Assembly (NCBI RefSeq): GCF_040253615.1
Contig: NZ_JBEJGY010000004.1
Span: forward strand, 1,736,001-1,800,000
DNA length: 64,000 nt
Direction of reading: 5' to 3'
DNA from: Streptomyces sp. Edi4
GTDB taxonomy: Bacteria; Actinomycetota; Actinomycetes; Streptomycetales; Streptomycetaceae
Below are positions 1 to 8,765 of the stretch, one piece after another (the first letter of the stretch is position 1; each line of letters starts with the position of its first letter). The notes beneath the pieces are model-generated. The model had not been told where the DNA came from. It was given only the letters and a program-made list of their open reading frames with translations, and did not search any database. Position numbers and translations under genes: made by a program.

Positions 1-467
1 GACTTCCAGGGGCCCTCGAAGGCCAGCACGGCGAAGGCGGCGGTCGGGAAGCCGCTGCGGTTCATCCGCGCCAGGGTGTCGCCGTCGGCCGAGCCGGCGA
101 GCGCGTCGGCCATCGCGTGCGTCCCGGGGTTGTGCCCGATGAGCACCAGGTCCCCGACCTCGTCGGAGACCTCGTTGACCAGCGCGATCAACTCGCCGAG
201 CGAGGCTTCGTACATCCGGTCCTCGTACACCGTCCGGGGGCGCTGGGCGAGCTCCGGCACGACGAGCTTCCAGGTCTCGCGGGTCCTGACCGCGGTGGAG
301 CAGAGGGCGAGGTCGAACTCGATGCCCTTCTCGGCGAGGCGCCGGCCGACGACGGGTCCGTCCGCCCGGCCCCGCTCGGCGAGCGGCCGTTCGTGGTCGG
401 GCACGTCGGGCCAGTCGGCCTTGGCGTGCCGGAGGAGGACGATCCTGTGCGGTGTGTCGGCGCTCAT
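1..467 (-). CDS. SixA-like histidine phosphatase, 3' end outside window
   Basis: The first 155 residues of a histidine-phosphatase-superfamily protein are present; the C-terminus lies beyond base 1. The catalytic RHA motif is at residues 13-15 (LLRHAKADW), where the His becomes phosphorylated, and a second catalytic His sits in LIGHNPG near residue 112. This layout matches the short SixA branch, which dephosphorylates phosphohistidine on signalling proteins; the substrate here is unknown. The ATG at 467 is preceded by GGAGAGC at good spacing. The gene lies downstream of, and on the same strand as, a 68-aa membrane protein. Family assignment is firm; physiological role is inferred only. Confidence 0.85.
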   Translation of the reverse strand, partial: MSADTPHRIVLLRHAKADWPDVPDHERPLAERGRADGPVVGRRLAEKGIEFDLALCSTAVRTRETWKLVVPELAQRPRTVYEDRMYEASLGELIALVNEVSDEVGDLVLIGHNPGTHAMADALAGSADGDTLARMNRSGFPTAAFAVLAFEGPWK

Positions 468-561
468 GCTCTCCAGCTTCGCATGGATCCAGTCGGTGGG
501 CGCAGGGGTGCGAGGGCCGCGCTGGGGCGTCCGCGCCCGGGGCGGCGCGGGGGTGTGCGGG

Positions 562-768
562 TCAGCGCGCGAGGGCCTGCTGGAGGCGGTCGACGAGGTG
601 GGTGAGGGTCGCGTCGCCGGTCACCGCGTGGGCGTCGCCCGATCCGAAGACGAGGGCCAGCAGCGCGAAGAACGCGATCGCGGGCAGCACCATGCCCCAC
701 CACGGCAGCTTGAAGTCGACGCCACCGGCGCCCGGTTGGGGGGACCTGGGGTGGGTGTGCGCCGACAT
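562..768 (-). CDS. Small single-pass membrane protein, 68 aa
   Basis: I do not recognise a named family. The protein has a Pro/Gly-rich polar N-terminus (about 20 residues), one hydrophobic helix (residues about 22-42, WWGMVLPAIAFFALLALVF) and a short amphipathic tail ending LTHLVDRLQQALAR. The ATG at 768 is chosen because GGAGG lies just upstream; the frame is open further upstream but has no ribosome site there. It precedes the SixA-like gene on the same strand by 94 bp. Likely a membrane-anchored small protein of unknown role. Confidence 0.7.
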   Translation of the reverse strand: MSAHTHPRSPQPGAGGVDFKLPWWGMVLPAIAFFALLALVFGSGDAHAVTGDATLTHLVDRLQQALAR

Positions 769-1019
769 GACCGCCTCCGTGCGTTCCGTCTTCGAGTGCC
801 GCGGGCGAACGGGCCGTTCGCCGCACTTCAGAAGGTACGGATCCACGGAGGGCCGGCCCATCCGGTGACCCACCCACTTCACCCTGACCCTGGCCCCCTA
901 GGGGACGCGGGGGCTACCCCCACCCCGGCCGGCGCGGGACGGCGGGGTGTGACAATCCGGACGGGCCGGACGAATCAGGCGGGCCTGACGGGCCGGACCG
1001 GTCAGGCGTGGTCGGACGG

Positions 1020-1136
1020 TCAGGGGGAGGCGATGGTGGCGATGATGGCGACGACGACCGTGACGGCGAGCATCGCGCCGAGCACGAGCAGCAGCTTCTT
1101 GTGGCTGTCCTGCGGATTGGGTTCGAGCACTGGCAT
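1020..1136 (-). CDS. SGM_5486-type transporter-associated peptide, 38 aa
   Basis: This 38-residue ORF (start MPVLEPNPQDSHKKLLLVLG) has a short polar head, two lysines and then one hydrophobic helix to the C-terminus (TIASP). It sits 30 bp downstream of the MFS transporter gene on the same strand. The sequence and context match the small 'SGM_5486 family transporter-associated protein' I recall from streptomycetes, always next to a CynX/NimT-like MFS gene. It is likely a membrane partner or modulator of that transporter; function is inferred from co-location only. Gene finders with a 50-60 aa cutoff would miss it. Confidence 0.8.
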   Translation of the reverse strand: MPVLEPNPQDSHKKLLLVLGAMLAVTVVVAIIATIASP

Positions 1137-1166
1137 GCGGTCAGTGTCGCATCCCGGTTTGGCCCG

Positions 1167-2453
1167 CTATCGCCGGGCCCCGGCCTCGTCCTCGATCGTA
1201 CGGTCGCGTCCGGCGAGGACGCCCACGACGAGCTGCGGCACCATGAGCCCGGCCATCAGGGCGATGGGCAGGTCCCAGCCGCCGGTGCGGTCGTGCAGGA
1301 CGCCGACCAGGAGCGGGCCCGGGATGGAGAGCAGATAGCCCACGCACTGGGCGAAGGCGGACAGGCGCACCACGCCCGCGTGGCTGCGCGAGCGCTTGCT
1401 GATCATCGTGAGGGCCAGCGGGAAGGCGCAGTTGGAGATGCCGAGGAGCAGCGCCCACGCCCAGGCGCCCGAGGCCGGCGCGAAGTAGAGGCCCGCGTAG
1501 CCGGCCAGACCGCACGTGCCGAGCGCGATGACGATGGGGCCCTGGCTGCGCAGCCGGTTGACGAGCCAGGGGATGACGAAGCCGAGCGGCACGCCCATGA
1601 CCATCGTGAGGGAGAGCAGCAGCCCCGCCGTGCCGGCCGAGACGCCCGCGTCACGGAAGATCGTCGGCATCCAGCCCATGGTGATGTAGGCGCCGGTGGC
1701 CTGGAGGCCGAAGAAGCAGGCCAGTGCCCAGGCGGTGGCGCTGCGGGTGATGCGCGGTGCGGGCCCCGCCTCGTCCTGGACGCCGGGCGCCGGGTCCATG
1801 TGTCCCGAGCGGTCGCGCGTCAGCGGGATCCAGGCGGCGACGGCCACGACGGCCAGCAGCGCCCAGACGCCGAGCCCCTGGCGCCAGCTGCCGCCCAGGG
1901 CGTCGGTCACGGGGACGGTGGTGACGGCGGCCAGCGAGGTGCCGGCGGCCAGCGCCATCGAGTAGAGGCCGGTCATGGAGCCGACGCGGTCGGGGAAGTA
2001 CCGCTTGACGATCACCGGCATCAGGACGTTGCTGACGGCTATGCCCATCAGGGCGAGCGCGCTGGCCGCCAGGAAGGTGACGGTGCCGCCGGCGAAGGGG
2101 CGAAGGAGCAGTCCCGCCGTGATGGCGGTCATGCCGGCGAAGACCACGGCGCCGGGTCCGAAGCGGCGGGCCAGGCGCGGCGCCATGATGCCGAAGACGG
2201 CGAAGCAGAACGCGGGCACGGACGTCAGGACGCCCGCGATGCCGCCGCTCATGTGCAGGCCGCCGGTGACCTCCTTCATCAGCGAGCCGAGGCTCGTGAT
2301 GGCGGGGCGCAGGTTGACGGCGGCGAGTACGAGCGCGAGCGGCACGAGCCAGCGCGTCCACGACGGCGTCCGGCCCGGGGCGGCCGGGTGCTCCGATGGG
2401 GCGGCGGGCGCGGTGGGCGCGGGGCGCAGGGTGGCGGTCTCTTCGTCGGACAT
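1167..2453 (-). CDS. MFS transporter, CynX/NimT family
   Basis: A 428-aa protein with about 12 hydrophobic segments. The first segment carries the NLRPAITSLG motif (residues about 46-55) typical of the CynX/NimT cyanate/nitroimidazole branch of the major facilitator superfamily. The N-terminal 30 residues are Pro/Ala-rich and cytoplasmic. It is probably a proton-driven uptake or efflux permease for a small compound; the substrate cannot be read from sequence. It is transcribed divergently from a GntR/FadR regulator, with a perfect inverted repeat in the shared promoter, so repression by that regulator is likely. A 38-aa membrane peptide follows in the same operon. Confidence 0.9.
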   Translation of the reverse strand: MSDEETATLRPAPTAPAAPSEHPAAPGRTPSWTRWLVPLALVLAAVNLRPAITSLGSLMKEVTGGLHMSGGIAGVLTSVPAFCFAVFGIMAPRLARRFGPGAVVFAGMTAITAGLLLRPFAGGTVTFLAASALALMGIAVSNVLMPVIVKRYFPDRVGSMTGLYSMALAAGTSLAAVTTVPVTDALGGSWRQGLGVWALLAVVAVAAWIPLTRDRSGHMDPAPGVQDEAGPAPRITRSATAWALACFFGLQATGAYITMGWMPTIFRDAGVSAGTAGLLLSLTMVMGVPLGFVIPWLVNRLRSQGPIVIALGTCGLAGYAGLYFAPASGAWAWALLLGISNCAFPLALTMISKRSRSHAGVVRLSAFAQCVGYLLSIPGPLLVGVLHDRTGGWDLPIALMAGLMVPQLVVGVLAGRDRTIEDEAGARR

Positions 2454-2477
2454 GGTGCCATCATAGAATCATGGGAT

Positions 2478-2493
2478 GATTGGTTGTCCAATC
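2478..2493. promoter_or_regulatory. Candidate GntR/FadR operator
   Basis: Perfect inverted repeat GATTGG-TTGT-CCAATC in the 139-bp gap between the divergent MFS gene and the GntR gene. FadR-subfamily regulators typically bind short palindromes of the TTGGTnnnCCAA kind. The site is 25 bp upstream of the MFS start codon and 100 bp upstream of the regulator start. Binding is inferred. Confidence 0.6.
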
Positions 2494-2592
2494 CCGCGCG
2501 GTACCGTTTCGCCCCAGCCGCACACCGTCCGCCGTCCATCCACCCCGGCCCGACCCGGGGACCGACCCACCCCTCACTCGGACAGGAGCACC

Positions 2593-3276
2593 ATGACACT
2601 CAGCTCGCCCCGGCGGTCCGCCCTCGTCGACCAGGTGATCGCCCAGCTGCGCAACCAGATCACCTCGGGCGAGTGGGCGGTCGGGTCGCGGATCCCGACC
2701 GAGCCGGAGCTGGTCGAGCAGCTGGGGGTGGCGCGCAACACCGTCCGCGAGGGCGTCCGGGCGCTGGCGCACAACGGCCTGCTCGACATCCGGCAGGGCT
2801 CGGGCACCTATGTGGTGGCCACGAGCGAGCTGGCCGGGGTGATGCAGCGCCGCTTCGCCGACGCCGATCCGCGCCATGTGGCCGAGCTGCGCTCCACGCT
2901 GGAGTCGTCGGCGGCCGCCCTCGCCGCCGACCGGCGTACCGAGCGCGAGCTGGGACAGCTGGACACGCTGCTCGAACGGCGCGAGCAGGCCTGGGCCGCC
3001 GGTGACCGCGAGGCCTTCATCACGGCGGACGCCACGCTCCACCTCGCGGTCGTGGCCGCTTCGCACAATGACGTCCTGACCGAGCTGTACGCGGATCTCG
3101 GCCATCTGCTGCGCGACTGGCTGCGCGACGACGTGGCGTTCGACATGACGCCGGAGCACCACATGGACCACGGGCGCATGGTCGACGCGATCCGGCGCGG
3201 CGACGCGGACACCGCCGCGTCCGAGGCGGCGTCCCACGCCTTCATCTGCCTGCCGGAACGGCTCGCGGGCCGCTGA
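2593..3276 (+). CDS. GntR family regulator, FadR/FCD subfamily
   Basis: A 227-aa DNA-binding regulator. Residues about 8-75 form the winged helix of GntR proteins (IPTEPELVEQLGVARNTVRE, then LLDIRQGSGTYV). The C-terminal all-helical FCD ligand-binding domain has the metal-ligand pattern expected of this group (D/H around LHLAVVAASHN, then HHMDHGRMVDAI). The ATG at 2593 follows AGGAG at 7 bp; the frame is open further upstream but lacks a ribosome site. It lies divergent to the MFS exporter gene, with a palindrome between them, so it most likely controls that gene and itself in response to an organic acid or related ligand (inference). Confidence 0.9.
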   Translation: MTLSSPRRSALVDQVIAQLRNQITSGEWAVGSRIPTEPELVEQLGVARNTVREGVRALAHNGLLDIRQGSGTYVVATSELAGVMQRRFADADPRHVAELRSTLESSAAALAADRRTERELGQLDTLLERREQAWAAGDREAFITADATLHLAVVAASHNDVLTELYADLGHLLRDWLRDDVAFDMTPEHHMDHGRMVDAIRRGDADTAASEAASHAFICLPERLAGR

Positions 3277-3344
3277 GCTGCGCCCTGAACGCCAGGGAGG
3301 GGGCCGGGACCCGCGCGCCGTCGCGCCGGCCGTACAGTCCCCGC

Positions 3345-3716
3345 TCAGGTCACCTTCTCGTGCGTCACCCACACCGCGCGCACGGACTTCCAGCACCGGT
3401 CGGTGAGCCGCACGGTCCCGCCGGGCCCGACCTCCACCGGCGCCGCGTCCGCGTCCAGGTCCCACCACATCGCGCAGTCCGTGTGCAGGCGCACCCGGTC
3501 GGCGTCCGGATAGGGATTGTGGCAGTACACCACGGCGTGCGAGCCCCGCACGGTGGTCCGGCACGCCGCGCCGAACGGCTCGGGCGGCGCCACCGGCGCG
3601 GCCTCGGGGGCGGTGGCCGCGCGCACCACCGACGGCGCGGCGAGACCGGCCGCCGCGGCGAGCAGCAGGAAGAGCACGGCCAGGGCCCGGCGCTGTCCGA
3701 CACGCAGCGGGTGCAC
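3345..3716 (-). CDS. Putative secreted protein, 123 aa
   Basis: Unrecognised protein with a probable signal peptide: basic start (residues 2-10), hydrophobic stretch ALAVLFLLLAAAAGLAA, then a likely cleavage around VRAATA. The mature part has four cysteines (two likely disulfides) and ends HEKVT. The GTG at 3716 is chosen because AGGAGG lies 7 bp upstream. An ATG 24 codons earlier has no such site and would place an Arg/Gly-rich extension before the signal sequence. Exported, function unknown. Confidence 0.7.
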   Translation of the reverse strand: MHPLRVGQRRALAVLFLLLAAAAGLAAPSVVRAATAPEAAPVAPPEPFGAACRTTVRGSHAVVYCHNPYPDADRVRLHTDCAMWWDLDADAAPVEVGPGGTVRLTDRCWKSVRAVWVTHEKVT

Positions 3717-3850
3717 GTCCCCACCTCCTCCCCGGCCGGCCGTCCGGCGGGTCCGTTTCGCCCAGTCTGCGGGGAAGTGGCGGCGCACGCACGGCGGCCG
3801 CCCGCCGGAAGGGTCCGGGGGGCGGCCGCCGTGGTGCGTTCGGGTGGGTG

Positions 3851-4019
3851 CTAGGGGGTGTCTGGTGGATCAGGGTCGGTCAGGGTGCGGCGTCTGGTGC
3901 GGTGCATCGCAAGGCGCCGGAGCGTCTTGATAGCGGAGCTATCGGGGCGATTCGGCAACGCCGCGAGGTGCCGTGCCAGACGCCGCACCCCCGGCCATGG
4001 TCCATCAGACACCCCCTAG
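3851..4019. repeat. 169-bp near-palindromic MITE-like element
   Basis: The two ends read CTAGGGGGTGTCTG and its exact complement. The halves remain complementary with scattered mismatches almost to the centre, where a small palindrome GATAG-CGGAG-CTATC sits. No ORF is present. The outermost CTAG at each end is compatible with a 4-bp CTAG target duplication as made by IS5-like transposases, although CTAG is itself palindromic and could simply be part of the inverted repeat. The right CTAG contains the fabI stop codon (TAG on the minus strand). As RNA the element would fold into one long hairpin, so it could also terminate the fabG-fabI transcript. Confidence 0.75.
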
Positions 4020-4777
4020 GCGCCCATCATGTGCACGCCGCCGTCCACGTGGATGATCTCGCCGGTGGTCTTCGGGAAGAAGTCCGAGAGCAGCGCGACG
4101 ATGCCGCGGCCGGCCGGCTCCGGGTCGGCCATGTTCCACTCCAGCGGGGAGCGGCTGTTCCAGACCTCCGCCAGGTCCGCGAAGCCCGGGATGGACTTGG
4201 CGGCCATCGAGCCGATCGGCCCGGCCGAGATCAGGTTGCAGCGGAAGTTCTCCTTGCCGAGGTCGCGGGCGAGGTAACGCGAGGTCGCCTCGAGCGCGGC
4301 CTTGGCCGGGCCCATCCAGTCGTACTTCGGCCAGGCGAACTGGGCGTCGAAGGTGAGACCGACGACGGAGCCGCCGTTCGGCATCAGCGGACGGCAGGCC
4401 ATGGTGAGCGATTTGAGGGAGTACGCCGAGACGTGCATCGCGGTCGAGACGTCCTCGAAGCTGGCCTCCAGGAAGTTGAAGGCGCCCTGCGGGGCGAAGC
4501 CGATCGAGTGGACGATGCCGTCCAGGCCGCCCAGCTCGTCCTTGACCAGACCCGCGAGACGGTCCAGGTGCTCCTGGTTGGTCACGTCCAGCTCGATGAC
4601 CTTGGCCGGCTTGGGGAGCTTCTTGGCGATGCGCTCGGTCAGGGTGGGCCTGGGGAACGCGGTGAGGATGATCTCCGCGCCCTGCTCCTGCGCGACCTTG
4701 GCCGCGTGGAAGGCGATGGAGGACTCCATCAGCACACCCGTGATGAGGATGCGCTTGCCGTCGAGAATTCCGCTCAT
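4016..4777 (-). CDS. fabI: Enoyl-ACP reductase (NADH), FabI/InhA type
   Basis: A 253-aa short-chain-dehydrogenase-fold enzyme that reduces trans-2-enoyl-ACP, the last step of each type II fatty-acid elongation cycle. The N-terminus carries the FabI/InhA nucleotide loop (GVLMESSIAFHAAKVAQEQG region, residues 14-33), and the catalytic Tyr-x6-Lys is Y152 and K159 in YDWMGPAK. Length is usual for the family. The ATG at 4777 is 4 bp after the fabG stop, so translation is coupled to fabG, as in the mabA-inhA pair of mycobacteria. The gene ends MMGA and its TAG stop falls in the terminal CTAG of the adjacent palindromic element. Confidence 0.95.
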   Translation of the reverse strand: MSGILDGKRILITGVLMESSIAFHAAKVAQEQGAEIILTAFPRPTLTERIAKKLPKPAKVIELDVTNQEHLDRLAGLVKDELGGLDGIVHSIGFAPQGAFNFLEASFEDVSTAMHVSAYSLKSLTMACRPLMPNGGSVVGLTFDAQFAWPKYDWMGPAKAALEATSRYLARDLGKENFRCNLISAGPIGSMAAKSIPGFADLAEVWNSRSPLEWNMADPEPAGRGIVALLSDFFPKTTGEIIHVDGGVHMMGA

Positions 4778-4781
4778 GTGA

Positions 4782-5501
4782 TCAGTGACCCATGCCCAAT
4801 CCGCCGTCAACGGGGATGACGGCTCCAGTGATGTACGAGGCGTCGTCGGAGGCGAGGAACCTCACCGCGGCGGCGATCTCCTCGGGCTGCGCGTAGCGGC
4901 CCAGCGGCACCTGGGAGACGATGCCGGAGCGCTGCTCGTCGGTGAGCACCTTGGTCATGTCGGTGTCGACGAAACCGGGCGCGACGACGTTGAACGTGAT
5001 GTTCCGGGAGCCGAGCTCACGCGCGAGCGACCGGGCGAAGCCCACCAGCCCCGCCTTGGAGGCGGCGTAGTTGGCCTGGCCCGGCGAGCCGTACAGACCC
5101 ACGACCGAGGAGATCAGCACCACGCGGCCCTTCTTGGCGCGCAGCATGGCACGGTTGGCGCGCTTGACCACACGGAAGGTGCCGGTGAGGTTGGTGTCGA
5201 GCACCGAGGTGAAGTCGTCCTCGGACATCCGCATCAGGAGCTGGTCCTTGGTGATGCCCGCGTTGGCGACCAGGACCTCGACGGGACCGTGCTTGTCCTC
5301 GATCTCCTTGTAGGCCTGCTCCACCTGCTCGGTGTCGGTGATGTCGCACTTGACGGCCAGACAGCCCAGCTCGGCCAGCGCGGCCGGCGGCTCTCCGGAG
5401 CGGTACGTGATCGCGACCTTGTCGCCGCTCTCGGCAAAAGCGCGGGCGATGGCGAGGCCGATGCCCCGGTTACCTCCGGTGACGAGAACCGAGCGGCTCA
5501 A
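4782..5501 (-). CDS. fabG: 3-oxoacyl-ACP reductase
   Basis: A 239-aa short-chain dehydrogenase that reduces 3-oxoacyl-ACP with NADPH in fatty-acid synthesis. It shows the TGGNRGIG cofactor loop (residues 8-15), NAG at about 80-82, catalytic Ser132, Tyr145 and Lys149 (YAASK), and the C-terminal VDGG signature. The TTG start at 5501 is preferred because AAAGGGTG lies at the right distance and the protein then begins directly at the first beta strand (SRSVLVTGG). An ATG 13 codons earlier has no clear ribosome site. It is first gene of the fabG-fabI operon, divergent from tldD. Confidence 0.93.
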   Translation of the reverse strand: MSRSVLVTGGNRGIGLAIARAFAESGDKVAITYRSGEPPAALAELGCLAVKCDITDTEQVEQAYKEIEDKHGPVEVLVANAGITKDQLLMRMSEDDFTSVLDTNLTGTFRVVKRANRAMLRAKKGRVVLISSVVGLYGSPGQANYAASKAGLVGFARSLARELGSRNITFNVVAPGFVDTDMTKVLTDEQRSGIVSQVPLGRYAQPEEIAAAVRFLASDDASYITGAVIPVDGGLGMGH

Positions 5502-5703
5502 CGGATCACCCTTTCGATAGGCGGATTCGTACGCACGCAAAACTATCGGTACCGCCCCGGTTACGAGGAATCGAGCCCTGACAGCGGCACGCTACGAGCG
5601 CTGTGGGGTCCCTACAGAAGGCCGCCGCGAAAGGGCGTAGTCACATCGCGTCCGGGCGCGACATGATCGGGGGCGACCGGTCTCATACGACAGGAGACAT
5701 GCT

Positions 5704-7269
5704 GTGCCCTCTGGGACCCATTCCATCGACGAAGCCTTCACGGCGCTGCCCCTGCGGGCGCTCGCCGACGCGGCGCTGGCCCGGGCCCGCGCCCTCGGCG
5801 CCGAGCACGCCGACTTCCGCTGCGAGCGGGTGCGCGGCGCGGCCCGGCGGCTGCGCGACGCCCGGCCCGCGGGCTCGTCGGACACCACCGATTTCGGCTA
5901 CGCGGTCCGCGTGGTGCACGGCGGGGCCTGGGGGTTCGCCTCGGGCGTCGATCTGACGATGGACGCGGCGGCCAAGGTGGCCTCGCGCGCGGTCGCCATG
6001 GCCAAACTGTCCGCGCGGGTCATCGCGGCGGCGGGCTCCGACGCGGGGGCACCTCCCACGCCTTTCGGGCAGTGGGGGAGGGTCGAGCTCGCCCCCGAGC
6101 CCGTGCACGCGGACCGGACCTGGATCTCCTCCTACGAGATCGACCCGTTCACGGTGTCCGACGAGGAGCAGAGCGCGCTGCTCGCCGACTGGAGCGCGCG
6201 GCTGCTGCGCGCCGACGGTGTGGAGCACGTGGACGCCTCGCTTTACAGCGTGCGGGAGAACAAGTTCTACGCGGACACGGCGGGCACCGTGACCACCCAG
6301 CAGCGGGTGCGGGTGCACCCGGTGCTGACCGCGACCGCCGTCGACCGCGCGAGCGGCGAGTTCGACTCGATGCGTACGCTCGCCCCGCCGGCCGGGCGCG
6401 GCTGGGAGTATCTGACCGGCACCGGCTGGGACTGGGACGCCGAGCTCGCCGAGATCCCCTCGCTGCTGGCCGAGAAGATGCGGGCGCCCGCCGTCGAGAG
6501 CGGCCGTTACGACCTCGTCGTGGACCCCTCCAATCTGTGGCTGACCATCCACGAGTCGGTCGGCCACGCCACCGAGCTGGACCGCGCGCTCGGCTACGAG
6601 GCGGCGTACGCGGGCACCTCCTTCGCCACCTTCGACCAGCTGGGCAAGCTGGCGTACGGCTCGCGGGCGATGAACGTGACCGGTGACCGCACCGCCGAGC
6701 ACGGGCTCGCCACCATCGGGTACGACGACGAGGGAGTCGAGGCGCAGTCCTGGGACCTGGTGAAGGACGGCACCCTCGTCGGCTATCAACTCGACCGCCG
6801 CATCGCCCAGTTGACGGGCCTTGGCCGCTCCAACGGCTGCGCCTTCGCGGACTCCCCCGCGCACGTACCGGTCCAGCGGATGGCCAACGTCTCGCTCGCG
6901 CCCGACCCGCAGGGGCCCACCACCGAGGAGCTGATCGGCGGCGTCGAGCGCGGGATCTACGTCGTCGGGGACCGTTCCTGGTCGATCGACATGCAGCGCT
7001 ACAACTTCCAGTTCACCGGCCAGCGCTTCTTCCGCATCGAGAACGGGCGCCTGGCGGGCCAGCTGCGCGATGTCGCCTACCAGGCCACGACCACCGACTT
7101 CTGGGGCTCCCTCGAGCGGGTCGGCGGCCCCTCGACCTATGTCCTGGGCGGCGCGTTCAACTGCGGCAAGGCCCAGCCGGGCCAGGTCGCGGCGGTCTCC
7201 CACGGCTGCCCCTCCGCCCTGTTCCGCGGCGTCACCATCTTGAACACCACGCAGGAGGCCGGCCGATGA
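5704..7269 (+). CDS. tldD: TldD-family metalloprotease subunit
   Basis: A 521-aa TldD/PmbA protein. The zinc-binding HExxxH motif is intact at H283-H288 (HESVGH), as expected for the active subunit of the TldD-TldE heterodimer, which degrades or trims small peptides in the cytoplasm. The GTG at 5704 follows AGGAGA; an ATG five bases earlier is in another frame. The stop overlaps the start of the partner gene by ATGA, so the two subunits are made together. In other bacteria TldD/E matures peptide antibiotics and antitoxins; no precursor peptide gene is visible nearby. Confidence 0.92.
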   Translation: MPSGTHSIDEAFTALPLRALADAALARARALGAEHADFRCERVRGAARRLRDARPAGSSDTTDFGYAVRVVHGGAWGFASGVDLTMDAAAKVASRAVAMAKLSARVIAAAGSDAGAPPTPFGQWGRVELAPEPVHADRTWISSYEIDPFTVSDEEQSALLADWSARLLRADGVEHVDASLYSVRENKFYADTAGTVTTQQRVRVHPVLTATAVDRASGEFDSMRTLAPPAGRGWEYLTGTGWDWDAELAEIPSLLAEKMRAPAVESGRYDLVVDPSNLWLTIHESVGHATELDRALGYEAAYAGTSFATFDQLGKLAYGSRAMNVTGDRTAEHGLATIGYDDEGVEAQSWDLVKDGTLVGYQLDRRIAQLTGLGRSNGCAFADSPAHVPVQRMANVSLAPDPQGPTTEELIGGVERGIYVVGDRSWSIDMQRYNFQFTGQRFFRIENGRLAGQLRDVAYQATTTDFWGSLERVGGPSTYVLGGAFNCGKAQPGQVAAVSHGCPSALFRGVTILNTTQEAGR

Positions 7270-8675
7270 GCCCCCGTTCCCCCCTCAAGCCCCACGAGAT
7301 CGTCGAGCGGGCCCTTGAGCTGTCCAGCGCCGACGGCTGTGTCGTCATCGCCGATGAGCATTCCTCGGCCAACCTGCGCTGGGCCCGCAACGCGCTGACC
7401 ACCAACGGCGTGACGCGCGGGCGCACCCTGACGGTGATCGCGACGGTGGACGGCGCCGAGGGCACCGCCTCCGGGGTCGTCTCCCGCTCGGCGGTCACCG
7501 CCGAGGAGCTGGAGCCGCTGGTACGGGCCGCCGAGGCGGCGGCGCGCGGCGCGGGGCCCGCCGAGGACGCCCAGCCGCTGGTCACCGGGGTCCCGGTGTC
7601 GGCGCACTTCACCGACGCGCCGGCCGAGACCTCCTCCGAGGTGTTCGCCGGTTTCGCGCCCGCCCTCGGCGAGGCCTTCGCCCGGGCCCGCTCCGGCGGG
7701 CGCGAGCTGTACGGCTTCGCCCACCACGAGCTGACCTCCACCTACCTCGGCACCTCCACGGGCCTCAGGCTGCGCCACGACCAGCCCGGCGGAACCCTGG
7801 AGATGAACGCCAAGTCTCCGGCGGCCTCGGGCGGCCACGAACGTTCGGCGTGGGCCGGGCGGGCCACGGCCGACTTCACCGACGTCGACCCAGCCGCCCT
7901 CGACGACGAGCTCGCCCGCAGGCTCGGCTGGGCCGAGCGGCGCGTGGAGCTGCCCGCCGGCCGCTACGAGACGCTGCTGCCGCCGACCGCCGTGGCCGAC
8001 CTGCTGATCTACCAGATCTGGTCGGCGGCGGCCCGGGACGCGGCCGAGGGCAGGACCGTCTTCTCGCGCCAGGGCGGCGGCACCCGCGTCGGCGACGCCC
8101 TGGCCCGCCTGCCGCTCTCGCTGCGCAGCGACCCGCGCGAGCCCGGCCTTGAGTACGCGCCGTTCCTGGTGGCGCACGCCTCCGGCGACACGCAGTCGGT
8201 GTTCGACAACGGCCTGCCCGTCGGCGCGACGCAGTGGATGCGCGAGGGCCGCCTCGAGCACCTGGTCACCACCCGGCACAGCGCCGGCCTCACCGGTCTG
8301 CCCGTGGCGCCGGCCGCCGGGAACCTGATCCTGGACGGCGGGGGCGAGCGCTCCCTGGAGGAGATGGCCGCCGCCACCGAGCGGGGGCTGCTGCTCACCT
8401 GCCTGTGGTACATCCGCGAGGTGGACCCGGCCACGCTGCTCCTGACCGGCCTGACCCGCGACGGCGTCTACCTCGTCGAGGACGGCGAGGTGGTCGGCGA
8501 GGTCAACAACTTCCGCTTCAACGAGTCGCCGGTGGACCTCCTGTCGCGTGCCACCGAGGTCGGGCGCACCGAGCAGACCCTGCCCCGGGAGTGGAGCGAC
8601 TACTTCACCCTGGCCGCGATGCCCGCGCTGCGCGTGCCCGACTTCAACATGAGCTCGGTCAGCCAGGGAGTGTGA
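7266..8675 (+). CDS. tldE: TldE/PmbA-family subunit
   Basis: A 469-aa TldD/PmbA-family protein coupled to tldD by a 4-bp ATGA overlap. I see no HExxxH in the equivalent region, which fits the non-catalytic TldE (PmbA) partner that completes the heterodimer and substrate channel. Conserved family features include GNLILDGG (about residue 350) and [15 protein letters not shown] towards the C-terminus. Function follows from pairing with tldD. Confidence 0.9.
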   Translation: MSPRSPLKPHEIVERALELSSADGCVVIADEHSSANLRWARNALTTNGVTRGRTLTVIATVDGAEGTASGVVSRSAVTAEELEPLVRAAEAAARGAGPAEDAQPLVTGVPVSAHFTDAPAETSSEVFAGFAPALGEAFARARSGGRELYGFAHHELTSTYLGTSTGLRLRHDQPGGTLEMNAKSPAASGGHERSAWAGRATADFTDVDPAALDDELARRLGWAERRVELPAGRYETLLPPTAVADLLIYQIWSAAARDAAEGRTVFSRQGGGTRVGDALARLPLSLRSDPREPGLEYAPFLVAHASGDTQSVFDNGLPVGATQWMREGRLEHLVTTRHSAGLTGLPVAPAAGNLILDGGGERSLEEMAAATERGLLLTCLWYIREVDPATLLLTGLTRDGVYLVEDGEVVGEVNNFRFNESPVDLLSRATEVGRTEQTLPREWSDYFTLAAMPALRVPDFNMSSVSQGV

Positions 8676-8765
8676 CCCGCCTAGACTGACCACCGGAGCC
8701 CGGCGACCGGACCCCAACCATCGGAAACAGTCCGACCCAGCACTATCCCAAGGAGACCCGCAACC

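Noticed and set aside
3851..4019. Integrase attachment site
   Set aside because: No integrase or tRNA gene and no direct repeat flanking a foreign segment; the structure is an inverted repeat.
4016..5501. fabG/fabI as tailoring genes of a polyketide cluster
   Set aside because: The pair matches housekeeping fatty-acid genes in order and motif; there is no synthase, carrier protein or resistance gene around.
5704..8675. TldD/TldE as maturation protease of a ribosomal peptide cluster
   Set aside because: No precursor peptide, modification enzyme or exporter lies adjacent; fabG and tyrS flank it.
8676..8765. T-box leader before tyrS
   Set aside because: The gap is only 90 bp with no T-box sequence or antiterminator fold.
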